The notes: generated by a model from the letters alone, not told the origin. A stretch of 64,000 nucleotides of DNA from Acinetobacter courvalinii (GCF_014635545.1 NZ_BMDA01000002.1:248001-312000), one strand, 5' to 3'; shown: positions 25,558-36,147, numbered from the stretch's first letter. Made by a program: numbers and translations.

Positions 25558-27387
25558 ATGGCAGATAAAAGAAGCAAACCAATACGAAAAAAACAGCAGT
25601 CGATTTCGGAAAGACCAACACTTGCTTTGGACATGTGGCGATTTTATTTGCTGTGGGGCACGGTGCTGCTTTGCTTTGTGGTCTTGGTCGCACGCGCCTT
25701 CTATGTGCAAGTGGTTAATAAGGACTTTTTACAAAATAAGGCCAATGCCAATATCTTGCGTACCGAACGTCTTGAGGCGATGCGTGGCGTGATCAGTGAT
25801 CGTCATGGCGTGCCGTTGGCGATTAGTACCCCGATCATGAAAATCGTGATCGACCCACGAGATTACTGGGAAACCAAACAGCAGTTTGATGAAATTACAG
25901 CTGAACTGAAAAAAGATCCGAATAACCGTAAATTAAAACGTCAATTGCCCGATAAAAACCTGAATCTGGATGAACTGGCCGATGCGGTTGGTGTTGATCG
26001 TGCAGATTTAAAGAAACAGATGCAGGCACGCCCTCGTTCACGTTATCTGGTACTACAAAAAGAAATTCCACCCCAGCAGGCTGACCTGATTACCAAACGT
26101 AATTTTCAGGGCGTTTATGCCGAGAAGAGCTATAAGCGTTACTATCCGCAACCTCAGCCTAATGCACAGATTATCGGTCTGACCAATAGTGAAGGGGTGG
26201 GCATCGAAGGTCTGGAAATGCAGCTGAACAAACAGTTGTCGGGTGTCGATGGTGAGCAAAAAATCATTCGGGATAAAAAAGGTAACCGTCTTAAAGTTTC
26301 TGAAGTGATTAAAGAAGTCGAATCAGGCGAAAATATTACCCTGAGTATCGACTCGCGTTTGCAATACATCATGTATCGCGAGCTGACCGCAGCAGGTGTG
26401 GCCAATAATGCGCGCTCTGCCACCGCAATTGCTGTTGATGTCAAAACCGGTGAAATTCTGGCGATGACCAGTTGGCCGTCTTATAACCCGAATGACAAAA
26501 ACGGTCTCAGCAACAAAGATGCCATGCGTAACCGTGGTGCGATTGACATGTTTGAGCCAGGCTCGACCATGAAGCCGTTTACCGTGGCTGCAGCCTTGGA
26601 AAGTGGTAAATATACACCGTCGACTATTGTCAATACTTCACCAGGTTCGATGCGTTTAGGCTGGCATACTATCCGCGATACGCATAACTACGGTGCCTTG
26701 ACGGTGTCTGGCGTGATTATTAAGTCGTCAAACGTCGGTTCAGCCAAGATTGCCTTGTCGCTGCCAAAAGATACCGTTCCTTCTTTCTTTAGACGGGCAG
26801 GTTTCGGGCAACGCTCAGCAGTCAAGTTCCCGGGCGAAAGTGCGGGTCTGCTCTATTCCGGTAACAAGCTGAATCCTTCACAACTGGGAACCATGGCTTA
26901 TGGTTATGGTCTGAATGCGACTATTTTACAGGTGGCCCAAGGCTATGCCATGCTGGCGAATCATGGTGTGCAAATGCCGTTGAGCTTGCGCAAACTGGAT
27001 AAGGCGCCTGAAGGCACACAAGTGCTGGCACCTAAAATTGCCGATCAGGTCCTCACCATGCTGGAGCAAGTCACCATGCCGGGCGGTACTGCCAAGCAGG
27101 CCGTAATTCCGGGTTACCGTGTCGGGGGTAAAACAGGGACTGCACATAAACTGCGTGCAGACCGTAAAGGCTACTCCAACAGTGAATACCGTGCCTTGTT
27201 TGCAGGGGTTGCGCCGATCAGTGATCCGCGTCTGGCCATCATTGTGGTCGTTGAAAACCCGCAAGGCCGTTATTATGGTGGTCTGGTCGCTGCCCCCGTG
27301 TTTGCACGCATCATGCAGGAATCATTACGTCTCCTGAACGTACCTTTAGATAAACCACTTGATACTTCTATAAAATCCAATCCGTAG
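25558..27387 (+). CDS. ftsI: peptidoglycan D,D-transpeptidase FtsI (PBP3)
   Basis: Septal class B penicillin-binding protein that cross-links new peptidoglycan with FtsW. 609 residues. One N-terminal transmembrane helix (about 27-48) is followed by the PBP dimer domain ('TERLEAMRGVISDRHGVPLA'). The transpeptidase motifs are 'PGSTMKPF' (SxxK), 'KSSNVG' (SxN) and 'VGGKTGTAHK' (KTG). It lies between ftsL and murE with short gaps. A main beta-lactam target in Acinetobacter. Confidence 0.97.
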   Translation: MADKRSKPIRKKQQSISERPTLALDMWRFYLLWGTVLLCFVVLVARAFYVQVVNKDFLQNKANANILRTERLEAMRGVISDRHGVPLAISTPIMKIVIDPRDYWETKQQFDEITAELKKDPNNRKLKRQLPDKNLNLDELADAVGVDRADLKKQMQARPRSRYLVLQKEIPPQQADLITKRNFQGVYAEKSYKRYYPQPQPNAQIIGLTNSEGVGIEGLEMQLNKQLSGVDGEQKIIRDKKGNRLKVSEVIKEVESGENITLSIDSRLQYIMYRELTAAGVANNARSATAIAVDVKTGEILAMTSWPSYNPNDKNGLSNKDAMRNRGAIDMFEPGSTMKPFTVAAALESGKYTPSTIVNTSPGSMRLGWHTIRDTHNYGALTVSGVIIKSSNVGSAKIALSLPKDTVPSFFRRAGFGQRSAVKFPGESAGLLYSGNKLNPSQLGTMAYGYGLNATILQVAQGYAMLANHGVQMPLSLRKLDKAPEGTQVLAPKIADQVLTMLEQVTMPGGTAKQAVIPGYRVGGKTGTAHKLRADRKGYSNSEYRALFAGVAPISDPRLAIIVVVENPQGRYYGGLVAAPVFARIMQESLRLLNVPLDKPLDTSIKSNP

Positions 27388-27394
27388 GTAGATT

Positions 27395-28894
27395 ATGTCG
27401 ATTAGTTTTCAACAGATACATCCGATCAGCATTGATGCGGCTTGGTCTACCCAACCTTTTCAGGGCTTTTCTCTGGATAGTCGTAAGATTGAAAAGGGGC
27501 AGATTTTTATTGCCCTGAGCAGTTATAGCCAGCCAGAAAAAACTCGCCAGTTTGCCCAGAATGCCTTAGATGCCGGGGCATTGGCGATCATTAGTGAAAC
27601 GGCTTTAGGCTTTGCCAATGAGTGGGTATGTCCTGAGGTTCGCTATCACATGGGCGAATGGCAAAAGCAATATTTGCAGGCAGTCGATCCGGTAGCGTCA
27701 TTACGCGGTATTGCGGTGACGGGTACCAATGGTAAAACCACGATTTCTCGTCTGATTGCCGAGCTGATTAGCTCGCAAGGTCAAGGCTGTGCGGTGATGG
27801 GTACCACCGGTAACGGGATTTTACCCAACTTAACCCCATCTACACATACCACTTTAGATGCTTTGCAATTGCAACATGCGCTGCATGATTATGCCAAACA
27901 GGGTGCACGTTTTGTCGCCCTGGAAGCCAGTTCACATGGTCTGGAGCAAGGCCGTCTCAACGGTTGTGAGCTTGAAATTGCGGTCTATAGTAATTTAAGC
28001 CGCGACCATCTGGATTATCACGGTACGCTTGAGGCCTATGCTGAAGCAAAAGCCTTGCTGTTCAAATTTACGACTTTAAAAACTGTTGTAATTAATCTGG
28101 ATGATGCGCATGCCCAAATCATGCTGGATGCAGCGAAAGCCAACCCGTCACAACCCAAAATTCTGACCTACTCTTTGATCCAAACGTCGGCTGATTATCA
28201 TATTGCTGATTTGCAGTATCGTTTAAGCGGGGCAAGTTTTACCCTGATCAGCCCAGCCGGTGCTTATACGGTACACAGCCCACTGCTGGGGCATTTTAAT
28301 GTTGAAAACTTATTGGCCAGCCTGATTGCTGCCGAATATGCAGGTTTCGCACTGGCAGATCTGGTGCAGTTTGTACCGCAACTGCAAGGTGCACCAGGTC
28401 GTATGCAGGTGATTCAGGACGCCGAGCGTCTATTTGTGGTGGATTATGCCCACACACCGGATGCCTTGATTCAGGTATTGACCACATTAAAACGTCATGT
28501 AACTGGACAGTTGTGGGCGGTATTTGGTTGTGGTGGTGATCGTGATCGTGGCAAACGTCCGCTCATGACGCAGGCCGCGCTTGATCATGCCAATCCGGTC
28601 ATGCTGACCTCGGATAACCCACGGACTGAAAATCCTCAACAGATTTTTGCCGATATGAAACAGGGCATTGATTTTAGTGCACACGTCATACATGAAATTC
28701 ATGACCGCCGTGAAGCAATTAAATTTGCCGTAGCCCAAGCCCAGGCCGGAGATATCGTGGTGATTGCGGGCAAAGGCCATGAAAACTATCAGGAAATCGA
28801 TGGCGTGCGGCATTGGTTTGATGATGTGGTTGAAGTACAGTCTGCCATTGCTGCGCAACCGCATTCGCTACATTCTGCTTATCCTGCGCAATAG
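27395..28894 (+). CDS. murE: UDP-MurNAc-tripeptide synthetase (meso-DAP adding)
   Basis: Cytosolic Mur ligase that adds meso-diaminopimelate to UDP-MurNAc-L-Ala-D-Glu. 499 residues. ATP loop 'GVTGTNGKTTISR' variant (AVTGTNGKTT), 'LEASSHGLEQGRL', and the specificity motif 'DNPRTENP' which marks meso-DAP rather than lysine enzymes. It lies 7 bases after ftsI; murF follows. Confidence 0.96.
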   Translation: MSISFQQIHPISIDAAWSTQPFQGFSLDSRKIEKGQIFIALSSYSQPEKTRQFAQNALDAGALAIISETALGFANEWVCPEVRYHMGEWQKQYLQAVDPVASLRGIAVTGTNGKTTISRLIAELISSQGQGCAVMGTTGNGILPNLTPSTHTTLDALQLQHALHDYAKQGARFVALEASSHGLEQGRLNGCELEIAVYSNLSRDHLDYHGTLEAYAEAKALLFKFTTLKTVVINLDDAHAQIMLDAAKANPSQPKILTYSLIQTSADYHIADLQYRLSGASFTLISPAGAYTVHSPLLGHFNVENLLASLIAAEYAGFALADLVQFVPQLQGAPGRMQVIQDAERLFVVDYAHTPDALIQVLTTLKRHVTGQLWAVFGCGGDRDRGKRPLMTQAALDHANPVMLTSDNPRTENPQQIFADMKQGIDFSAHVIHEIHDRREAIKFAVAQAQAGDIVVIAGKGHENYQEIDGVRHWFDDVVEVQSAIAAQPHSLHSAYPAQ

Positions 28895-28919
28895 TGTGAA
28901 AAAAGGTAAATAAAAAACC

Positions 28920-30317
28920 ATGCATACCTCAACAACCAGTACTGTCCCATTAGAAGCGTGGACAGCAGAACAATTACAACAAGCCACCCAAGGGCAGTGG
29001 TATCAGCAGAATATTCCGCAGGGTGAAATTAAGCGTATTTTGACTGACTCACGTCATGCCGAGGCTGGTGATGCATTTCTTGCATTAAAGGGCGAGCGTT
29101 TTGATGCACATGACTTTGTCGCGCAAGTCGCTGCACAAGGTTGTCAGATTGCCATCGTTGAGCATCCTGTTGAGGCTGATATTGCACAGCTTGTCGTAAA
29201 AGATACACGCTTGGCATTAGGACATCTTGGAGCCTATCGCCGTCAGCAAAACCAACAGTTGAAAGTGATTGCCTTAACGGGCAGTAGTGGTAAAACCACC
29301 ACCAAAGAAATGTTGGGCAGTATTTTATCGCGTTTAGCACCGACCCTGATTACCCGTGGCAACCTGAATAATGATTTGGGTGTGCCGATGATGTTGCTGG
29401 AACTACGTCAGCAACATCAATATGCGGTGATGGAACTGGGTGCCAGCCACCAAGGTGAAATTGATTACACCTCCAATCTGGTGCAGCCGCATGTCGCCGG
29501 CATTTTGAATATCGGTACAGCACATTTGGGTGAGTTCGGTGGCCGCGAGGGCATTTGCCGCGCTAAATCAGAAATCTATGCGCATATTTTGCCGCAAGGC
29601 ACCGCAATTGTGCCTGCACAAGATGATTATGCAGTTACTATTCGTGAAAATGCACAGGCACATCCGATTCTGAGTTTTGGTGAAGGCGGCGATGTCTTTG
29701 CGACCGATATTCAACTTCATCCTCAATCGGCACAATTTAATTTGCATACGCCACAAGGTGTTCGTGCAGTGAACTTGCCATTTGCAGGGGCGCATAATGT
29801 ACAGAATGCCGCAGCAGCTACAGCATTTGCTCTAGCACTGGGTATTGCACTGGATGATATTGTCCAGGGACTAGAACAAGCACAAGGTGCCAAAGGTCGT
29901 CTGAACTTTATCCAGCAGCACAATTACCTGTTTATTGATGACACCTATAATGCCAACCCGACCTCGATGCGTGCAGCCGCGCAGGTGCTCTTGCAGCAGC
30001 AGGGCTTGAAAGTCATGGTCATGGGTGATATTGGCGAACTGGGTGACAGTAGCTGGCAGGAACATCATGATCTGGGACGTGAGTTATCGGCCTTGCCACT
30101 TGATCAATTGGTGGTGGTGGGTGAGTTTGCTGCCGCAGCGCAACAAGGTTCATCTCATTCAGCAAAGCTACATGCCTTTGCAACACAGGCAGAAGCCTTA
30201 CCGTTTTTAATTAATTTAGTCCAAACACATCAACCCCAGTCAATGAGTTTCCTGTTCAAAGGGTCTCGTTATACCCATATGGAAACGTTGATGGCTGACT
30301 TGATGGAGAAAATTTAA
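28920..30317 (+). CDS. murF: UDP-MurNAc-tripeptide--D-Ala-D-Ala ligase
   Basis: Adds D-Ala-D-Ala to complete the muropeptide precursor. 465 residues. ATP loop 'ALTGSSGKTTTKEM', 'RGNLNNDLGVPMMLLEL', 'MELGASHQGEIDYTS', 'DDTYNANPTSMRAA' are MurF signatures. Its TAA is immediately followed by the mraY ATG, implying coupled translation. Confidence 0.96.
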   Translation: MHTSTTSTVPLEAWTAEQLQQATQGQWYQQNIPQGEIKRILTDSRHAEAGDAFLALKGERFDAHDFVAQVAAQGCQIAIVEHPVEADIAQLVVKDTRLALGHLGAYRRQQNQQLKVIALTGSSGKTTTKEMLGSILSRLAPTLITRGNLNNDLGVPMMLLELRQQHQYAVMELGASHQGEIDYTSNLVQPHVAGILNIGTAHLGEFGGREGICRAKSEIYAHILPQGTAIVPAQDDYAVTIRENAQAHPILSFGEGGDVFATDIQLHPQSAQFNLHTPQGVRAVNLPFAGAHNVQNAAAATAFALALGIALDDIVQGLEQAQGAKGRLNFIQQHNYLFIDDTYNANPTSMRAAAQVLLQQQGLKVMVMGDIGELGDSSWQEHHDLGRELSALPLDQLVVVGEFAAAAQQGSSHSAKLHAFATQAEALPFLINLVQTHQPQSMSFLFKGSRYTHMETLMADLMEKI

Positions 30318-31436
30318 ATGTTGTTATGGTTATTTGAACAATTGGCGGACTATAACAGTTCGTTTCAGGTTGTTCGTTATTTAACATTGCGCTCTTTGTT
30401 GAGCTTACTGACTGCCCTGACGATTGGTCTGGCCTTAGGCCCGGTCATGATTCGTAAATTACAGGCACTCAAGTATGGTCAGGCAGTCAGCTCTTTTGCG
30501 CCAGAAAACCATGCCAAAAAAATGGGAACCCCAACCATGGGCGGGATCCTGATTTTACTCTCTATCGGGATCAGTACCTTATTGTGGGCGGATTTATCCA
30601 ATCCTTACGTCTGGATCGTGCTTGGCGTGATGGTGGTGTTTGGTGCGGTAGGTTGGGCTGATGACTGGATTAAGGTGCGTTATAAAGACAATGCGGGCTT
30701 ACCTGCGCGCAAGAAGTTTTTCTGGACTTCGGTGGCGTCTCTAGGAGCAGGTATTGCCTTATATGTGATTGCAAAACAGCAAGATAGCGCCGTGCATACC
30801 GCGAATATGCTGGACTTACTGATTCCTTTCTTTAAGAATCTTTCAATTCCTTTATCTGTATTCCCATTAGGTTTGGCATTTATTGTCTTTACTTATCTGG
30901 TGATTAACGGCGCATCAAATGCAGTGAACCTGACCGATGGTCTGGATGGTCTGGCGATCATGCCGATCGTGATGGTAGCAGCGGGTTTAGGCGTATTTGC
31001 TTATTTATCGGGTGATATCCGTTTCGCTGAATATTTACATATTCCTTATGTTAAATATACCTCTGAGCTGGTGGTGATCTGTTCGGCAATGGTCGGTGCC
31101 GGTCTGGCCTTCCTCTGGTACAATGCACATCCGGCACAAGTCTTCATGGGTGATGTCGGTGCGTTGGCACTCGGAGCGATGCTCGGTACCATTGCGGTGA
31201 TGGTGCGTCAGGAAATTGTCTTTGCGATTATGGGCGGTGTCTTTGTAATGGAAGCCATTTCGGTATTCTTGCAGATCGGTTCATTGCGTATGCGTAACAA
31301 ACGTGTGTTCTTGATGGCACCTCTGCATCACCATTATGAAAAACAGGGCTGGAAAGAAACCCAGGTGGTCATCCGTTTCTGGATTATCACGATTTTCCTG
31401 GTCGTGTTAGGCTTAATGACCTTAAAATTACGTTAA
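30318..31436 (+). CDS. mraY: phospho-MurNAc-pentapeptide transferase MraY
   Basis: Integral membrane enzyme that makes lipid I from UDP-MurNAc-pentapeptide and undecaprenyl phosphate. 372 residues with ten predicted transmembrane helices. Motifs 'KMGTPTMGG', '[14 protein letters not shown]', '[13 protein letters not shown]', '[12 protein letters not shown]' and '[18 protein letters not shown]' carry the catalytic Asp and His residues. The start abuts the murF stop. The cluster ends here: murD, ftsW, murG and the rest are not adjacent. Confidence 0.97.
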   Translation: MLLWLFEQLADYNSSFQVVRYLTLRSLLSLLTALTIGLALGPVMIRKLQALKYGQAVSSFAPENHAKKMGTPTMGGILILLSIGISTLLWADLSNPYVWIVLGVMVVFGAVGWADDWIKVRYKDNAGLPARKKFFWTSVASLGAGIALYVIAKQQDSAVHTANMLDLLIPFFKNLSIPLSVFPLGLAFIVFTYLVINGASNAVNLTDGLDGLAIMPIVMVAAGLGVFAYLSGDIRFAEYLHIPYVKYTSELVVICSAMVGAGLAFLWYNAHPAQVFMGDVGALALGAMLGTIAVMVRQEIVFAIMGGVFVMEAISVFLQIGSLRMRNKRVFLMAPLHHHYEKQGWKETQVVIRFWIITIFLVVLGLMTLKLR

Positions 31437-31453
31437 ACCAAGATTCAAGAAAG

Positions 31454-31478
31454 AAGCTGGTATTGACCAGCTTTTTTT
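31454..31478 (+). terminator. intrinsic terminator after mraY
   Basis: AAGCTGGT (31454-31461), ATTG, ACCAGCTT (31466-31473), then T. It ends the division/cell-wall transcript. Confidence 0.85.
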
Positions 31479-31495
31479 ATGTTTGGAGAAAATAG

Positions 31496-32314
31496 ATGAG
31501 TTTGTTGATGTGTCCTGTTTGTCGCCAATCATTGAATTTGGTAGAGAACTCATGGCGTTGTGAACAAGGACATCACTATGATGTCGCAAAACAGGGCTAT
31601 GTCAATTTACATGTGGTGCAACATAAACATAGCAAGTCACCGGGTGATACACCTGAATCGGTACTGGCACGTCGTGAGTTTCTGCAAGCCGGTTTTTACC
31701 AGCCTTTACAGCAGGCGGTGGTCGAGATACTGCAACAGCTTCAACCTGAAGCGGTACTGGACATTGGCTGTGGTGAGGGCTACTACACCAGTGCCATGCA
31801 GGCGCAGACCAAGCAATGTATCGGGGTGGATATTGCCAAGACAGCGGTACAGCGAGCAGCCAAGCTGAATGCAAAAGTGACCTGGGTGGTGGGAACGGGG
31901 GCCACTTTACCTGTTCAGGACCATTGCATTGATCTGTGTACCAGTCTGTTTAGTCCAATTCCTCAAGATGAAATCATGCGGGTGCTACAACAGGATGGAT
32001 ATCTGATTGTAGTCACGCCTGCGCCACGTCATTTATATGATTTGCGTGCTGCCTTGTTTGAGCAGGTGAACCTGCATGAACCACAGAAGTTTGTGGAGCA
32101 GCTAGAAGCACAGTTTGAGCTCAAACAGGAGCAGGTGGTGGAGAGTATCATGTCGCTGGATCAGCAGGCTTTAAAAAACCTGATCGCCATGACACCCTAT
32201 GCTTATAAGGCCAATCCCGAACGACGCAAACTACTGGAGCAGTCGCCACAATTCGCAGCAACGGCAGCCTTCCAGATTTATCTGTTCCAGAAAAAAAACA
32301 AGCCATCAATTTGA
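31496..32314 (+). CDS. rlmA: 23S rRNA guanine-N1-methyltransferase RlmA-type
   Basis: 272 residues. An N-terminal zinc-binding module ('LMCPVCRQSLNL', 'WRCEQGHHYD') precedes a class I SAM methyltransferase core ('AVLDIGCGEGYYTSAM', 'GVDIAKTAVQRAAK'). 'AKQGYVNLHVVQHKHSKSPGDTPESVLARREFL' is the conserved RlmA region. It probably methylates G745 of 23S rRNA. The target nucleotide is inferred from the family (RlmA I in Gram-negatives). Confidence 0.9.
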   Translation: MSLLMCPVCRQSLNLVENSWRCEQGHHYDVAKQGYVNLHVVQHKHSKSPGDTPESVLARREFLQAGFYQPLQQAVVEILQQLQPEAVLDIGCGEGYYTSAMQAQTKQCIGVDIAKTAVQRAAKLNAKVTWVVGTGATLPVQDHCIDLCTSLFSPIPQDEIMRVLQQDGYLIVVTPAPRHLYDLRAALFEQVNLHEPQKFVEQLEAQFELKQEQVVESIMSLDQQALKNLIAMTPYAYKANPERRKLLEQSPQFAATAAFQIYLFQKKNKPSI

Positions 32315-32328
32315 TGGCTTGATTTTTT
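32299..32328. terminator. bidirectional terminator between rlmA and ponA
   Basis: CAAGCCATCA (32299-32308) / TGATGGCTTG (32312-32321) flanked by A8 and T7. It contains the rlmA stop codon and serves both convergent genes. Confidence 0.85.
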
Positions 32329-32330
32329 TC

Positions 32331-34925
32331 TTATTGAATCTGATTAATCAGATTCTCAATTCCGTCACGCTCTTTTTGAGGTGCCGGATTGTTTGAGCCC
32401 ATTGCCGGAGGCTGCTTCTTCGCAGGCGTGATTGGACGTTCCTCACCGACACTTGGTGCTGTGGTGCCAGGCAAGTCAGAAAAGTCATTTTCGGTTGAAC
32501 GCGTTGGCGCTGGTGGTGCTGGGCGATACATTGGACGAGCCAGCGGTGGCGAAGCACGATATTCTTTTTTGTCTTCGCTTTGTTGGATCTGTAACTTATC
32601 GCGAGAAATCGGATCTTTGGCATCTTTATCCAGACGTACCCATGCTGATGGTGTGTCTTTTAAAGACTGGCCCATGAAGTTGGTCCAGATCGGAAGCGCA
32701 GCAACGCCACCATACTCACGACGACCCAGGGTGCGCGGCTGGTCAAAGCCAACCCAGGCCACAGCAACTAACTTGCCGTTAAAGCCTGCAAACCAGGCAT
32801 CTTTGGCGTCATTGGTGGTCCCTGTTTTACCGCCCAGATCATCACGGCCGATTTTCATCGCTGCACGTCCAGTACCGTGCTGGATTACATCACGAAGAAT
32901 GTTGGCCATATCATAGGCCGAGCTTGATTTCAGGATGCGTTGCGCCTGACGGTAGTCACCATTTGGTTTGCTGGCCTGTGCAGTATCGGCAGCAGTCAGT
33001 TGAACGTCAGATGCCGCATTGACATCATCCAGTGTCTCATTGGTAATTTCTTTAACGTCATCTTTTTTGCTTGCATCCGCCGTTGCTTGCTTCGCACTGT
33101 TATTTGCCGTGGCAATACATGGAATACATGCATATTCAGGCTTGGCTTCATAAATCACTTTGCCATACGCATCTTCAATACGGGTGATAAAGTGTGGCTG
33201 GATACGGTAACCGCCATTGGCAAATGTGGCATAACCAGTTGCCATCTGGATCGGTAATACCTGTGGCGTACCTAAGGCAATGGTGTAGTTACGTGGAATC
33301 TGGTCATCTTGTAAACCAAAATCCATAAACAGTTGGCGGGCACGCTCGATGCCGACATTTTGTAATAAACGCACAGAAACCGAATTTCGTGACAAATACA
33401 GCGCACGGCGTAATGGAATCATACCAAGATAACGACCATCGGCGTTTCTTGGTGACCATTTACCAATGGTGATCGGACTGTCGTTGACCATGCTGTATGG
33501 CGTCATACCACGTTCTAAAGCCAATGCATACACGAAAGGCTTAATGGTCGAACCAGGTTGTCTCCAACCCTGTAAGGCACGGTTAAATTTTGATTGATAG
33601 AAGTTATAGCCACCTACAACCGCTTCAATTGCACCGTCATTGGGATTAATGGCAATGAGCTGGCCCTGTACTTTAGGTACTTGAGTCAAAGCCCATACCG
33701 TTTTGCCTTCATTTGGACGTAGACGCACAATATCTTTAACTTTAACAATCTGCGAAGCATTGGATGGCGCACCACCGACGCTATTGGCATTGCGATATGG
33801 ACGTACCCAAGACATGCCTGACCAGTTCACGGTTACGGTTGAACCATCCTGCATCAAGGCTTCAAAGGAATTATTATTCACTTTGGTGACTTGCGCAGGG
33901 TAGGTGTTGGCATAGGCCATGAACTGTTTTAACGGTTTGTCATGTGCTTCTGGACCGCGCCAGCCATGACGACGGTCATAGGCTTCCAGTCCGTTTTGAA
34001 TCGCCTGTTCTGCATAGCGCTGGCGGTTGCTGTCAATGGTGGTATAAACCTTATAGCCCGAATCAATCGCTTGTTCACCAAAATGCTCAACTAATTCGGA
34101 ACGGACCATTTCTCCGACATAGGGAAAAACGTTACTGACAGAGCGATCCACCATGTTGAGATTGATCGGCTCGGCAACAGCTTGCTGATACTGGTTCTGG
34201 TTGAGATAACCCAGTTGTAGCATACGGCCCAAAATCCAGTTACGGCGCTCAAGCGCACGGTCTGGATTCACCACCGGATTATATTTTGATGGCGCTTTTG
34301 GTAAGCCTGCAATCATGGCCATTTGTGCGGTGGTCAGTTCATTCAGGTTTTTGTTGTAATAGATACGAGCCGCCGCAGCGATACCATAGGCATTTTTACC
34401 CAGGAAAATTTTGTTGACATAGGCCGTCAAGATTTCCTGTTTGGTCAAGTTCTGTTCGATTTTTCGTGCCAGAAACACTTCCGTCAGTTTACGTCTAAGC
34501 GTACGGTCCGGACTTAAATAATAGTTTTTCGCAACCTGCATGGTAATGGTTGAGCCGCCAGTCTGCACATCAGAGCCCGTAACAGATTCAGTTAAAGCTC
34601 GCCCCAAGCCTTTAAAACTGATGCCGTTATGCTCAAAAAATGAGGAGTCTTCTGCTGCAAGGAAACCATGAATGAAGGTTGGAGGAATCTGTTCATACTT
34701 AACAGGAATGGAGAGTTTTCCGCCGTATTCCGCAATCAACTTATTATCAGCCGTATAGACCTGCAATGGTTTTAATAAAGGCGCTTTTTTTAATGAACTC
34801 ATATCTGGCAATGATGGCGCGAGATAGAGATACATGCCATAAAATCCCATTGGAAGTGAGACTAAGATAATAATAATGATCAAAAAAAATGGGCGAACAA
34901 TACCAGAACTGGATAGCTTTTTCAT
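32331..34925 (-). CDS. ponA: penicillin-binding protein 1A (bifunctional glycosyltransferase/transpeptidase)
   Basis: Class A PBP that polymerises and cross-links peptidoglycan. 864 residues. An N-terminal membrane anchor (about 10-32) is followed by the GT51 domain ('EDSSFFEHNGISFKGLGRAL', 'GGSTITMQVAKN', 'RKLTEVFLARKIEQ') and an OB-like insert. The transpeptidase motifs are 'PGSTIKPFVYA' (SxxK), 'SRNSVS' (SxN) and 'GGKTGTTNDAKDAWFAG' (KTG). The tail is Pro-rich. It is divergent from pilM, as is common in gammaproteobacteria (mrcA/ponA next to pilM). Confidence 0.96.
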   Translation of the reverse strand: MKKLSSSGIVRPFFLIIIIILVSLPMGFYGMYLYLAPSLPDMSSLKKAPLLKPLQVYTADNKLIAEYGGKLSIPVKYEQIPPTFIHGFLAAEDSSFFEHNGISFKGLGRALTESVTGSDVQTGGSTITMQVAKNYYLSPDRTLRRKLTEVFLARKIEQNLTKQEILTAYVNKIFLGKNAYGIAAAARIYYNKNLNELTTAQMAMIAGLPKAPSKYNPVVNPDRALERRNWILGRMLQLGYLNQNQYQQAVAEPINLNMVDRSVSNVFPYVGEMVRSELVEHFGEQAIDSGYKVYTTIDSNRQRYAEQAIQNGLEAYDRRHGWRGPEAHDKPLKQFMAYANTYPAQVTKVNNNSFEALMQDGSTVTVNWSGMSWVRPYRNANSVGGAPSNASQIVKVKDIVRLRPNEGKTVWALTQVPKVQGQLIAINPNDGAIEAVVGGYNFYQSKFNRALQGWRQPGSTIKPFVYALALERGMTPYSMVNDSPITIGKWSPRNADGRYLGMIPLRRALYLSRNSVSVRLLQNVGIERARQLFMDFGLQDDQIPRNYTIALGTPQVLPIQMATGYATFANGGYRIQPHFITRIEDAYGKVIYEAKPEYACIPCIATANNSAKQATADASKKDDVKEITNETLDDVNAASDVQLTAADTAQASKPNGDYRQAQRILKSSSAYDMANILRDVIQHGTGRAAMKIGRDDLGGKTGTTNDAKDAWFAGFNGKLVAVAWVGFDQPRTLGRREYGGVAALPIWTNFMGQSLKDTPSAWVRLDKDAKDPISRDKLQIQQSEDKKEYRASPPLARPMYRPAPPAPTRSTENDFSDLPGTTAPSVGEERPITPAKKQPPAMGSNNPAPQKERDGIENLINQIQ

Positions 34926-35088
34926 AATAAGTAAGTTTTAATAAGAGCGAATGGCAAACTAATTGTGGTCAGTATATCCTTTAGACATGCGGATTGTTAG
35001 ATGAGTTATTGTATCCGTATCAATTAAAGACCAAAACAAAATTAGTATGTTGTATTTTTGGGGATAAAAAAATAAATAGGAAAGTACT

Positions 35089-36147
35089 GTGCTCAGGTTA
35101 TATCGTAAACCAAATAAGGGGTTAGTGGGTGTCGATATTAGTTCGACAACTGTTAAGTTATTGGAGCTCTCTGTAAAGAACGGTAGATATTGGGTTGAAA
35201 GTTATGCGGTGATGCCATTACCTGAAAACAGTGTAGTGGAAAAAAGCATTCTGAACCCAGAGGCGGTGGGGGATGCGTTAGAGAGAGTGGTGAACCTTGC
35301 CAATCCTCACACCACCAATGTTGCAATCGCAGTGCCTACGTCTATGGTCATTAACAAGATCATAGAAATGGATGCTGACATGTCGGATGAAGAACGTGAA
35401 GTTCAGATCCGTATGGATGCTGAGCAATACATTCCGTTCCCATTAGATGAAGTGAGTCTGGATTTTGAAGTTTTACCGGATCGTTTGGCCAATCCAAACC
35501 GGGTAAACGTCCTGCTCGTGGCAACACGGACAGAAAATGTAGACACGCGCGTCGAAGTGCTTGAGCTGGCTGGCCTCACCGCGAAAATTGCAGAAGTGGA
35601 AAGTTATGCCATGGAGCGTGCTTTCAGCGTCTTTGCCGATACCTTGCCGATGGGTGCCAATACCGTGGGTATTCTGGATATCGGGCATACCATGACCACG
35701 CTGTCTGTAATGCAGAAAGGCAAAATTATCTATACCCGTGAGCAGGTCTTTGGTGGTCGTCAACTGACTCAGGATGTCCAAAGTCGCTATGGCTTGTCTT
35801 TTGAGGAAGCCGGTCGTGCCAAAAAAGAAAGAACCCTGCCAGACGATTATGATACCGAGGTGCTTGAGCCTTTTCTTGATGCCGTTGTTCAGCAAGCGGC
35901 ACGTTCACTGCAGTTCTTCTTTTCATCTTCTCAGTTCAATGAGATTGATCATATTCTGCTTGCTGGCGGGAATGCCAATATTCCTGGTCTGGCCAAGCTA
36001 TTACAACAAAAGCTCGGTTACCGGGTGACCATTGCCAATCCATTTTTACAAATGGGTTTTTCTCCCCAAATTGATATTAAAAAAATTGAAAATGATGCCT
36101 CTTCATTAATGGTGGCATGCGGTTTGGCAATGAGGAGTTTTGATTAA
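35089..36147 (+). CDS. pilM: type IV pilus inner-membrane assembly protein PilM
   Basis: 352 residues, an actin-like cytosolic ATP-binding protein. Visible parts are 'GLVGVDISSTTVKLLEL' (phosphate 1), 'VGILDIGHTMTTLSVMQKGKI' (phosphate 2) and 'ILLAGGNANIPGLAKLLQ' (adenosine). It binds the N-terminal tail of PilN and links the cytoplasmic motor side to the alignment complex. GTG start at 35089 after AGGAAAG. It overlaps pilN by one base. Confidence 0.95.
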   Translation: MLRLYRKPNKGLVGVDISSTTVKLLELSVKNGRYWVESYAVMPLPENSVVEKSILNPEAVGDALERVVNLANPHTTNVAIAVPTSMVINKIIEMDADMSDEEREVQIRMDAEQYIPFPLDEVSLDFEVLPDRLANPNRVNVLLVATRTENVDTRVEVLELAGLTAKIAEVESYAMERAFSVFADTLPMGANTVGILDIGHTMTTLSVMQKGKIIYTREQVFGGRQLTQDVQSRYGLSFEEAGRAKKERTLPDDYDTEVLEPFLDAVVQQAARSLQFFFSSSQFNEIDHILLAGGNANIPGLAKLLQQKLGYRVTIANPFLQMGFSPQIDIKKIENDASSLMVACGLAMRSFD

